DNA from: Bacteroidetes bacterium HGW-Bacteroidetes-10 | GTDB lineage: Bacteria; Bacteroidota; Bacteroidia; Bacteroidales; UBA932 | Reading direction: 5' to 3' | NCBI GenBank assembly: GCA_002842695.1 | Contig: PHDT01000005.1 | Span: 1-64,000 of the forward strand | DNA: 64,000 nucleotides | Part shown: in pieces, positions 58,011 through 64,000 of the stretch | Numbering within the stretch: the first letter of the stretch is position 1 | Layout: every line of letters starts with the position of its first letter | Notes under the pieces: model-generated | The model's database searches: none | What the model saw: the letters and a program-made list of their open reading frames with translations, nothing else | Told to the model about the DNA's origin: nothing | Position numbers and translations under genes: made by a program

Positions 58011-58756
58011 CCAGTAACAAAACCTATCTGATTCTTGATAAAACATCGCTCCCGGTAACTCCGTCAAGAGATCTGGAATCATATCCGGGCGGTATCGTGC
58101 TGGTGCTTGACAAACCATTGCACTGGACCTCTGCAGATGCAGTACGAAAGATCAAATTCCGCCTCCAGAGATACTTCAATCTGAAGAATATCAAGGTAGG
58201 TCATGCCGGCACACTAGACCCGCTTGCAACAGGTGTTCTGCTTATATGCATAGGCAAGGCAACACGTTCTGCAGAATCAATTCAGGCAGAGAGAAAAGAG
58301 TATATAGCCGATATCCGTTTTGGAGCCACCACACCATCTTATGACCTGGAAAAGGAGATTGACCAGACCTATCCTCACGAACATATTACTAAGGAGCTGA
58401 TTGAAAGCCTGCTTGATGGAATGAAGGGTGAAATTGACCAGATACCTCCTGTATTTTCTGCCAAGCTGATTGACGGCAAAAGGGCATATGAACTGGCCCG
58501 TGCGGGAAAGGAGACAGAGATGAAGCCATCCAGGATCTCAATATATGACCTTCAGGTTATCAACTGGCAAATTCCGGATCTGAAAATCGCCATCAGCTGC
58601 AGTAAAGGAACCTATATAAGATCATTTGCAAGAGATATTGGAGTTGCTGCCCAAAGCGGAGCCCACCTCTCAGGTCTGATACGAAGTGCCTCGGGATGCT
58701 TCAGGGTTGAAAATGGCTTATCGATGGCAGATGTTGAAGAAATCTTCAAAATCTGA
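58007..58756 (+). CDS. truB: tRNA pseudouridine(55) synthase
   Basis: 249 residues from the ATG at 58007, which overlaps the rpiB stop by ATGA. A GTG two codons upstream is possible. Motifs: GGIVLVLDKPLHWTSADAVRKIK, KVGHAGTLDPLATGVLLICIGKATR (catalytic aspartate), YIADIRFGATTPSYDLE, GEIDQIPPVFSAKLIDGKRAYELAR and CSKGTYIRSFARDIG. TruB makes pseudouridine 55 in the T arm of tRNAs. Length is a little shorter than E. coli TruB as the C-terminal PUA domain is reduced. Confidence 0.96.
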   Translation: MTSNKTYLILDKTSLPVTPSRDLESYPGGIVLVLDKPLHWTSADAVRKIKFRLQRYFNLKNIKVGHAGTLDPLATGVLLICIGKATRSAESIQAERKEYIADIRFGATTPSYDLEKEIDQTYPHEHITKELIESLLDGMKGEIDQIPPVFSAKLIDGKRAYELARAGKETEMKPSRISIYDLQVINWQIPDLKIAISCSKGTYIRSFARDIGVAAQSGAHLSGLIRSASGCFRVENGLSMADVEEIFKI

Positions 58757-58792
58757 AAAATATTTCAAATAATTGAAACATTTGTGACAAAA

Positions 58793-58833
58793 ATGCGTAT
58801 AAGAAAGAGTCGTCAACTTTTTATAAAACGCAT
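58793..58833. repeat. Imperfect inverted repeat before queA
   Basis: ATGCGT (58793-58798) and ACGCAT (58828-58833) frame an imperfect 41-bp dyad that also pairs AAA/TTT and AGT/ACT-like segments inside. It ends 2 bp before the queA ATG. A leader hairpin or an operator is possible; its shape is not that of a preQ1 riboswitch. Confidence 0.4.
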
Positions 58834-58835
58834 AT

Positions 58836-59885
58836 ATGAAATTATCGCAGTTCAACTACAACCTTCCAGCAGATACAATTGCCAAATATCCCGCCAAATA
58901 CAGGGATGAATCTAAACTTCTCGTTTTGCACCGCAAAACAGGTGAGATTGAGCATAAGAACTTCAAGGACATCCTTGAATACTGCCAGGAGGAGGATGTA
59001 TTCATCTTCAACAACACAAAGGTATTTCCTGCCAGACTTTATGGAAACAAGGAAAAAACCGGCGCAGAGATTGAGGTATTCCTTCTCAGGGAATTAAACA
59101 GCGAACAGAAACTTTGGGACGTACTTGTAGATCCTGCAAGAAAAATCCGTATAGGCAACAAACTATACTTCGGGGAGAATGACAGTCTGGTTGCTGAGGT
59201 TATCGACAATACAACTTCAAGGGGCAGAACTTTAAGATTCCTTTTTGACGGAACTCACGACGAGTTTAAGGCAACATTGTTCCGCCTGGGAGAAATGCCC
59301 ATTCCTAAATGGATCCGCTCTAAGGCAGAAAACATAGACACAGAAAGATATCAGACCATATATGCCCAGCATGAGGGAGCGGTAGCAGCACCTGCTGCCG
59401 GACTTCACTTTAGCAGAGAGCTTATGAAGAGAATGGAAATAAGGGGTATTAATACTACCGAGATTACTCTTCACATGGGTCTTGGTCACTTCCGCACCGT
59501 AGATGTAGAGGACCTTTCAAAACACAAGATGGACTCTGAACAGATGAACATCTCTGCAGAGTCTGCAAACGAAATCAACAAAGCCAAAGAGAAGGGAAGA
59601 AAAGTATTTGCCGTTGGAATTACAGTATTAAGAGCTGTTGAGACTTCTGTAACAACTCAGAGTAAAATTAAACCTTACTCAGGCTGGACCAATAAATTTA
59701 TTTTCCCTCCTTACAGCTTCTCAATCCCTGATGCGCTTATTTCAAACTTTCACCTCCCTCAGTCTACAATGCTAATGACAGTTGCAGCATTCGGGGGTTA
59801 TGACAATGTTATGAGAGCGTATAATGTAGCAATAAAAGAGGGCTACAAATTTGGAACTTACGGTGATGCGATGCTCATAATCTGA
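58836..59885 (+). CDS. queA: S-adenosylmethionine:tRNA ribosyltransferase-isomerase
   Basis: 349 residues. Motifs: [124 protein letters not shown] and the end region YGDAMLI. QueA builds epoxyqueuosine in tRNA using the ribosyl group of SAM. Its substrate precursor comes from the pathway started by FolE, encoded at 26715. It lies 79 bp after truB, with an inverted repeat just before the ATG. Confidence 0.97.
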   Translation: MKLSQFNYNLPADTIAKYPAKYRDESKLLVLHRKTGEIEHKNFKDILEYCQEEDVFIFNNTKVFPARLYGNKEKTGAEIEVFLLRELNSEQKLWDVLVDPARKIRIGNKLYFGENDSLVAEVIDNTTSRGRTLRFLFDGTHDEFKATLFRLGEMPIPKWIRSKAENIDTERYQTIYAQHEGAVAAPAAGLHFSRELMKRMEIRGINTTEITLHMGLGHFRTVDVEDLSKHKMDSEQMNISAESANEINKAKEKGRKVFAVGITVLRAVETSVTTQSKIKPYSGWTNKFIFPPYSFSIPDALISNFHLPQSTMLMTVAAFGGYDNVMRAYNVAIKEGYKFGTYGDAMLII

Positions 59886-59901
59886 TAAATCTGCAGAAAT
59901 T

Positions 59902-59940
59902 CAGAATTCTGGATTTAATTTCCCTGATTCTGTATTTTTT
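59902..59940 (+). terminator. Possible weak terminator after queA
   Basis: CAGAAT (59902-59907) pairs with ATTCTG (59927-59932), followed by TATTTTTT. The stem is short and A/T-rich, so read-through into dprA is likely. Confidence 0.4.
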
Positions 59941-59945
59941 CTGAC

Positions 59946-60000
59946 AATCATCGGGATACTTGATTTTATCTTTGAGATAAAAACATGTATCCCGATGATT
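59946..60000. promoter_or_regulatory. 55-bp near-perfect palindrome spanning the dprA promoter and start codon
   Basis: Centred on 59973, 24 of 27 base pairs match. The outer arms are perfect for 14 bp (59946-59959 and 59987-60000); mismatches are at 59960/59986, 59963/59983 and 59972/59974. The -7 box TATCTTTG (59967-59974) lies in the middle and the ATG (59985-59987) in the right half. In a read-through RNA from queA the hairpin would hide the start codon; in an RNA started at the internal box the left arm is absent. Confidence 0.7.
59967..59974 (+). promoter_or_regulatory. -7 box TATCTTTG for dprA
   Basis: Exact TAnnTTTG match ending 10 bp before the dprA ATG, in the centre of the 55-bp palindrome. 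The mRNA leader should be only a few bases long. Confidence 0.5.
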
Positions 60001-61094
60001 TATTATATGATATAGCGCTGAGCAAAATTTTCAGATACAGGGTGAACATTCCGGTCTCAATTATTGATAATCTTGGCTCGGCAAAGGCTCTCTTTGAAAT
60101 GAACAGGGAGATGCTTGGAGAGATTTTTAACCCTGGTCAGGTCTGTATTGATGAAATACTCAATCACAAGAATCTTGAAGAGGCGTCGGCAGAAATTGAG
60201 TGGTGCAGGGAGAAGGGAATCCGCATTCATCACCGGGATGATGAGGATTTTCCGCCAAAGCTCAGAAACTGCCCCGATGCTCCTGTTGTCTTCTTTTCTT
60301 TCGGAAACTGCAGTTTAAACACAGAGAAAATTGTTTCTGTAGTAGGTACCAGACTTGCATCTTCATACGGAGAGAATAGCTGCCGTAAAATTATCGGAGA
60401 GCTCTCTCAGTCTGGTTTAAAACCCGTAATTGCAAGCGGACTTGCATTTGGTATAGACATCACGGCACATCTTGCTGCTCTGGACTCCGGTCTTGACACA
60501 ATTGCCGTTCTGGCAAATCCTCTTGACAGGATTTATCCGGTATCTCACACCTCTCATGCCAGGCGGATAGTTAAACAGGGTGCTCTCATTACAGAGTTTG
60601 CCAGAGGCAGTGAGTCATTCAAGATAAACTTTGTTCAGAGAAACAGACTTATTGCTGGAATTGCATCGGCAACCATAGTTGTTGAATCAAGGGCAAGAGG
60701 AGGCGCTTTGATAACTGCAGAACTTGCACATTCATACTCCAGGGAGGTCTTTGCCGTACCGGGAAGGATATCTGATTTGCGCTCCGAAGGATGCAACAAT
60801 CTGGTAGCAAAGAATATTGCCACTATTTACACATCTGTTGATGAACTTCTTGCCTCTCTTGGATGGGACAGAGAGAAGCCGGCTGGTGAGACGGACGAGA
60901 GGAAATTGTTTTACGAGGGCGACCCGGACAAAGAAAAAATATTAGTAGCTTTGAGGCTGAATCCAGAACTGAATATCGATGAGTTACACGGAATTACGGG
61001 GCAGAAAATTCATGAGCTTACAGCAAGACTGCTTGAGCTTGAAATTGAAGGTTATCTCTGCTCCCTGCCCGGAAACCGGTATTCGGTGGTTTAA
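59985..61094 (+). CDS. dprA: DNA-processing protein DprA
   Basis: 369 residues. An N-terminal helical region (SAM-like, 1-70) is followed by the extended Rossmann-fold DprA domain: RIHHRDDEDFPPKLRNCPDAPVVFF, VSVVGTRLASSYG, VIASGLAFGIDITAHLAALD, LANPLDRIYPVSH, FVQRNRLIAGIASATIVVES and GALITAELAHSYSREVFAVPG. The last 60 residues (DKEKILVALRLNPELNIDELHGITGQ) match the winged-helix C-terminal domain. DprA loads RecA on incoming single-stranded DNA in natural transformation. Its promoter and start codon lie in a 55-bp palindrome. It is 12 bp before tatD. Confidence 0.95.
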   Translation: MYPDDLLYDIALSKIFRYRVNIPVSIIDNLGSAKALFEMNREMLGEIFNPGQVCIDEILNHKNLEEASAEIEWCREKGIRIHHRDDEDFPPKLRNCPDAPVVFFSFGNCSLNTEKIVSVVGTRLASSYGENSCRKIIGELSQSGLKPVIASGLAFGIDITAHLAALDSGLDTIAVLANPLDRIYPVSHTSHARRIVKQGALITEFARGSESFKINFVQRNRLIAGIASATIVVESRARGGALITAELAHSYSREVFAVPGRISDLRSEGCNNLVAKNIATIYTSVDELLASLGWDREKPAGETDERKLFYEGDPDKEKILVALRLNPELNIDELHGITGQKIHELTARLLELEIEGYLCSLPGNRYSVV

Positions 61095-61106
61095 CCAAAG
61101 CTGTAA

Positions 61107-61883
61107 ATGTCTGCATTAATTGATACCCACACACATCTCTACGACGAAGCATTCAGTGAAGACCTGAAAGAGGTTGCCGCCAGGGCAAAAGAGGCAGGTG
61201 TAGCTGCCTGCGTACTGCCAGCAATTGACAGCAGTTGTCACTCAAGGCTTCTTGAGTGCGCCGGCTCGATGCCCGGCTTTCTCTATCCCTGCGTTGGTCT
61301 GCATCCAACATCTGTGGGAAGCGACTGGGAGAGTGAACTGAACTTTGTTATTGAAGAGAGCAGCAGAAGAAAGTATTATGCCGTTGGGGAAATTGGCATG
61401 GACGGCTACTGGTCACGGGAGTTCATGAAAGAACAGGCTCACGTATTTAACAAGCAGCTGGAGCTGGCATCTTCAATGGATTTGCCAGTAATAATCCACT
61501 CCAGGGATTCATTTGAAGAGATCTTTGAAGTTCTGGAAAAATGCAGGCACCTTAACTTAAGGGGTGTCTTCCATGCCTTCTCAGGGAGTATTGAGACATT
61601 CCGCAGAATCAGCAAATACGGTAACTTTAAAATTGGGATAGGCGGAGTTGTCACCTTCAAAAACGCACATGTTGCTAAAACAGTTAAGGAGGCAGGTCTT
61701 GAAAACATCATTCTTGAGACAGATTCTCCATGGCTGACTCCGGCTCCTTTCAGGGGAAAACGCAACGAACCGGCCTATGTTGCCATAGTTGCCGGCAAGC
61801 TGGCAGAGATATTTGAGGTTTCTGAGGAGGAAATCGCAGCAACTTCTACTGCAAATGCCGTAAAATTGTTTAATTTGCATTAG
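61107..61883 (+). CDS. tatD: TatD-family metal-dependent deoxyribonuclease
   Basis: 258 residues of the amidohydrolase superfamily: IDTHTHLYDEAF (HxH), GLHPTSVGSDWE, GEIGMDGYW (metal-bridging Glu), IIHSRDSFEEIFEV, VFHAFSGSIETF and ILETDSPWLTPAPFRGKRNEP. All metal ligands are in place. TatD proteins are 3'-5' exonucleases acting in DNA repair or nucleic acid turnover. It follows dprA by 12 bp, so the two DNA-processing genes probably share a transcript. Members of the family are hard to separate by sequence, so TatD versus YcfH is not decided. Confidence 0.93.
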   Translation: MSALIDTHTHLYDEAFSEDLKEVAARAKEAGVAACVLPAIDSSCHSRLLECAGSMPGFLYPCVGLHPTSVGSDWESELNFVIEESSRRKYYAVGEIGMDGYWSREFMKEQAHVFNKQLELASSMDLPVIIHSRDSFEEIFEVLEKCRHLNLRGVFHAFSGSIETFRRISKYGNFKIGIGGVVTFKNAHVAKTVKEAGLENIILETDSPWLTPAPFRGKRNEPAYVAIVAGKLAEIFEVSEEEIAATSTANAVKLFNLH

Positions 61884-61897
61884 AAATCATTTACACT

Positions 61898-62932
61898 ATG
61901 AATTCATCCATACTCCTAATATATACCGGAGGCACAATAGGCATGAAACAAGATCCGGAAACCGGAGCTCTTATGCCATTTAATTTCAATCAGATACTCG
62001 ATGAGGTCCCTGAATTGAAAAAATTCGGATATAAAATAGACACTTACTCCTTCGAGCCACCCATTGACTCTTCCGATATCCAGACAGGATTCTGGATTGA
62101 GATAGCCAGACTAATAGAAAGTCACTACGATAATTATGATGGCTTTGTGATCCTTCATGGCACTGATACTATGTCATATTCTGCATCTGCACTTAGCTTC
62201 ATGCTTGAAAATCTCAGAAAACCCGTAATTTTCACAGGCAGTCAGCTTCCCATAGGGATGCTCCGCACGGACGGAAAGGAGAATCTCATATCTTCAATAG
62301 AAATCGCTGCTGCAAAAGATGAAAAAGGAGATGCAATGGTCCCGGAGGTTTGCGTCTATTTCGAGAGTCAGCTTTACAGGGGTAACAGAACTACAAAATA
62401 CAATGCAGAAAATTTCAGGGCATTCCGTTCGGCAAACTATCCTGTACTGGCAGAGTCCGGCATTCATATAAGATATAACAGGTCGTCCATAAGCTATCCG
62501 GAAAGTAAAAAGGCAAATCTTAAGGTAAATGATAAACTGGATACTTCTGTAGCAATTCTTAAGATATTCCCCGGAATCACAGAGCAATTCGTTGAGTCTT
62601 TTCTTAACATGAAGGGTCTCAGAGCTATAATACTTGAAACTTATGGTTCAGGGAACGCTCCAACTGCCAGCTGGTTTATTAATTCACTCAGGAAAGCAAT
62701 TGACCGAGGGTTAATAATTTTAAATGTATCACAGTGCCATGCAGGCAAGGTTGACATGGACGCATACTCAACCGGTATACTTCTCAAGAAGATAGGGGTA
62801 GTGAGCGGTTTTGACAGTACCACAGAGGCTGCTTTAACCAAATTATTTTTTTTACTGGGACATGAAACAGAAACTCAAGTTGTTAAAAATATCCTGGTAG
62901 AAAATTTGAGAGGGGAAATTACAATCAATTAG
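61898..62932 (+). CDS. ansA: Type I L-asparaginase
   Basis: 344 residues without signal peptide. First active-site threonine in LIYTGGTIGMKQDPETGAL, second in FVILHGTDTMSYSASALSFML. PVIFTGSQLPIGMLRTDGKENLISS and LETYGSGNAP are further family blocks. It is a cytoplasmic enzyme that hydrolyses asparagine to aspartate and ammonia, in line with the aspartase at 32002, which turns aspartate to fumarate. It sits 14 bp after tatD and ends at a hairpin. Confidence 0.94.
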   Translation: MNSSILLIYTGGTIGMKQDPETGALMPFNFNQILDEVPELKKFGYKIDTYSFEPPIDSSDIQTGFWIEIARLIESHYDNYDGFVILHGTDTMSYSASALSFMLENLRKPVIFTGSQLPIGMLRTDGKENLISSIEIAAAKDEKGDAMVPEVCVYFESQLYRGNRTTKYNAENFRAFRSANYPVLAESGIHIRYNRSSISYPESKKANLKVNDKLDTSVAILKIFPGITEQFVESFLNMKGLRAIILETYGSGNAPTASWFINSLRKAIDRGLIILNVSQCHAGKVDMDAYSTGILLKKIGVVSGFDSTTEAALTKLFFLLGHETETQVVKNILVENLRGEITIN

Positions 62933-62963
62933 TGCGAATTAAAAAAATCTTTTTAAATTGCAC
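62932..62963 (+). terminator. Hairpin after ansA
   Basis: GTGCGAATTAAAAA (62932-62945) pairs with the segment ending TTGCAC (62950-62963), with one bulge and one mismatch. It starts at the ansA stop codon and is followed by A/T-rich DNA without a long T tract, so it is a possible but weak terminator. The exbB gene begins 74 bp further on. Confidence 0.5.
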
Positions 62964-63036
62964 GATATTTGACGATAATAGAAAACAAATAACTATTTAA
63001 AATACATTGTTTAATACTTTAATCATTCAAAAATTT

Positions 63037-63795
63037 ATGAAAAAACTTTTCATGTTTTTGGCAGTAGTTGGTTTCATGACCATTTCTGCACAGTATGTTG
63101 CTGCTCAAACACCGGATCCAGCCGCTACCGAAACTGTTGACCAGTCGGCAGCAGCGCAGCAGGAGATTCCGATCCACCAACAACTCAAGGCCAAATTTAT
63201 TGAGGGAGGCGCCGGCTTTATGGCTTCTATCCTTATCGTTCTTATTCTGGGTCTTGCAATTGCCATTGAAAGAATTATTTACCTGAACCTGGCAACTACA
63301 AATACAGATAAGCTCCTTAAGAAAATTGAAGAAGCTTTTGCTACAGGCGGAGTTGAGGCAGCTAAAGATGTTTGCCGTAACACCAAAGGCCCGGTTGCTT
63401 CTATTTTCTATCAAGGTATTTCTCGTATGGACGAAGGTATCGAAGTTGTTGAGAAATCAGTTGTATCTTATGGTGGTGTTCAGATGAGCCAGATGGAAAG
63501 CGGTCTTACATGGATCTCTCTCTTCATTGCTACAGCTCCGATGTTGGGATTCCTTGGAACCGTTATTGGTCTTATCCAGGCATTCGACTCTATCGAAGCA
63601 GCAGGTGATATTTCACCAAACGTAGTAGCAGGTGGTATGAAAGTCGCTCTGATTACAACTGTAGGTGGTCTGGTAGTAGGTATTATCCTCCAGATTCTTT
63701 ACAACTACATCGTATCAAAAATCGACTCTCTCGTTATCTCAATGGAAGATGCATCTATCTCTCTTATTGATATCCTGGTAAAAGTTAAAAAATAA
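63037..63795 (+). CDS. exbB: MotA/TolQ/ExbB proton channel family protein
   Basis: 252 residues from the ATG at 63037; an upstream start would add a sequence unlike the family. The first 24 residues (MKKLFMFLAVVGFMTISAQYVAAQ) look like a signal peptide or extra helix, as often in Bacteroidetes ExbB. A polar linker with Pro and Gln follows, then three membrane helices (about 61-81, 158-180, 199-225) and the motif SIFYQGISRMDEG, PMLGFLGTVIGLIQAF (channel helix) and MKVALITTVGGLVVGII. It would form a proton channel with ExbD-type proteins to energise TonB or a related system. TolQ is the alternative. Confidence 0.92.
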   Translation: MKKLFMFLAVVGFMTISAQYVAAQTPDPAATETVDQSAAAQQEIPIHQQLKAKFIEGGAGFMASILIVLILGLAIAIERIIYLNLATTNTDKLLKKIEEAFATGGVEAAKDVCRNTKGPVASIFYQGISRMDEGIEVVEKSVVSYGGVQMSQMESGLTWISLFIATAPMLGFLGTVIGLIQAFDSIEAAGDISPNVVAGGMKVALITTVGGLVVGIILQILYNYIVSKIDSLVISMEDASISLIDILVKVKK

Positions 63796-63800
63796 CAACT

Positions 63801-64000
63801 ATGTCAAAATTTGCTAAATATTTACTATACATACTGTTTGCAGTATCATTGGTATTTATCGTAGGATTCTTTATTGACCAGGATGCAATGCTTGATTCAT
63901 TCCTATTCTACACATACGTGCTTGTAGGAATAGCTGTCCTTTCAATTCTGATTCTGCCTCTTATGAACCTTGGAAGTAATCCAAAAGGTTTGAAGAGAAT
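63801..64000 (+). CDS. Small two-helix membrane protein following exbB (3' end outside window)
   Basis: The frame begins MSKFAKYLLYILFAVSLVFI and is open to the window end (66 codons seen). Two membrane helices are visible, about residues 7-25 and 39-57 (FYTYVLVGIAVLSILILPL). It starts 5 bp after exbB. In many Bacteroidetes an uncharacterised small membrane protein sits between exbB and the exbD genes, and this fits that pattern. Its function is not known to me. It may be an accessory subunit of the ExbB/ExbD complex. Confidence 0.75.
   Translation, partial: MSKFAKYLLYILFAVSLVFIVGFFIDQDAMLDSFLFYTYVLVGIAVLSILILPLMNLGSNPKGLKR

Noticed and set aside
58757-58835. preQ1 riboswitch before queA
   Set aside because: Only a simple imperfect inverted repeat is present. 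The compact H-type pseudoknot with a C-rich loop and A-rich tail of preQ1-I aptamers was not found.
1-64000. tRNA genes, rRNA genes, CRISPR arrays, transposases, prophage genes
   Set aside because: Intergenic regions were read on both strands; none has a tRNA-like cloverleaf, regular spaced repeats or mobile-element enzyme. A short tRNA could be missed by eye, but there is little room for one.

Overview
The window is a gene-dense piece of a Bacteroidetes chromosome, most likely order Bacteroidales. The evidence is the promoter style (-7 boxes of the form TAnnTTTG, often with a TTG about 19 bp upstream, and few strong Shine-Dalgarno sites), lipoproteins and a TonB-dependent receptor with an N-terminal carboxypeptidase-regulatory-like domain, a DUF2795 protein of the Bacteroidetes type, an exbB-like gene followed by a small two-TM gene, futalosine-pathway menaquinone genes (mqnB, mqnD), and a dcw cluster with the gene order usual for Bacteroidetes. 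The species cannot be named from this sequence. No tRNA, rRNA, CRISPR array, transposase or phage gene was seen.

Layout. 1-6.7 kb: the 3' end of urocanate hydratase, a lipocalin lipoprotein, a histidine-rich ferredoxin-like protein, a leftward redox operon (thioredoxin lipoprotein, MarR, DUF302, DoxX) and, divergent from it, a rightward operon (paralogous MarR, acyltransferase, acyl-CoA ligase with a hendecad-repeat insertion). 6.8-13.2 kb, leftward: a 5'-nucleotidase split over two genes, an ABC exporter, a ComEA-like HhH protein, rsmI and an acidic conserved protein. 13.2-18.4 kb: tdk, a probably abundant small lipoprotein, alr, holA, an orphan HsdR-N nuclease-like gene and cca. 18.4-26.7 kb: a lone membrane histidine kinase, a 339-bp gap with a structured inverted-repeat element, a TonB receptor / beta-helix lipoprotein pair, and a divergent PhoB/PhoR-like two-component pair. 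26.7-33.4 kb: folE, mqnB, mqnD, a LolD-like ATPase, a PduO-type cobalamin adenosyltransferase, DUF2795, trkA and aspA. 33.5-38.4 kb: two convergent ABC-F genes and an M23 peptidase.

38.5-55.2 kb is the division and cell wall cluster mraZ-rsmH-ftsL-ftsI-murE-mraY-murD-ftsW-murG-murC-ftsQ-ftsA-ftsZ followed by gltX. Neighbouring genes overlap or lie within about a dozen bases, so it is probably one long transcription unit. It supplies the lipid II pathway (except murA, murB, murF and ddl, which must be elsewhere) and the divisome core. 55.3-64 kb: galE and a DegT aminotransferase (leftward), then rightward rpiB-truB, queA, dprA-tatD-ansA, and the start of an ExbB/TolQ-type energising complex.

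The most unusual DNA signals are a 55-bp near-perfect palindrome that contains the dprA promoter box and start codon, a 166-bp nested inverted-repeat element upstream of the lone histidine kinase, two face-to-face promoters between tdk and its neighbour, two divergent promoters with back-to-back -33 elements at rpiB, and several -7 boxes so close to the ATG that the mRNAs should be leaderless. The most interesting protein-level observations are the two paralogous cysteine-bearing MarR regulators on either side of a repeat-containing intergenic region, the five 11-residue repeats in the acyl-CoA ligase, and the ferredoxin with a polyhistidine linker and a modified second cluster motif.
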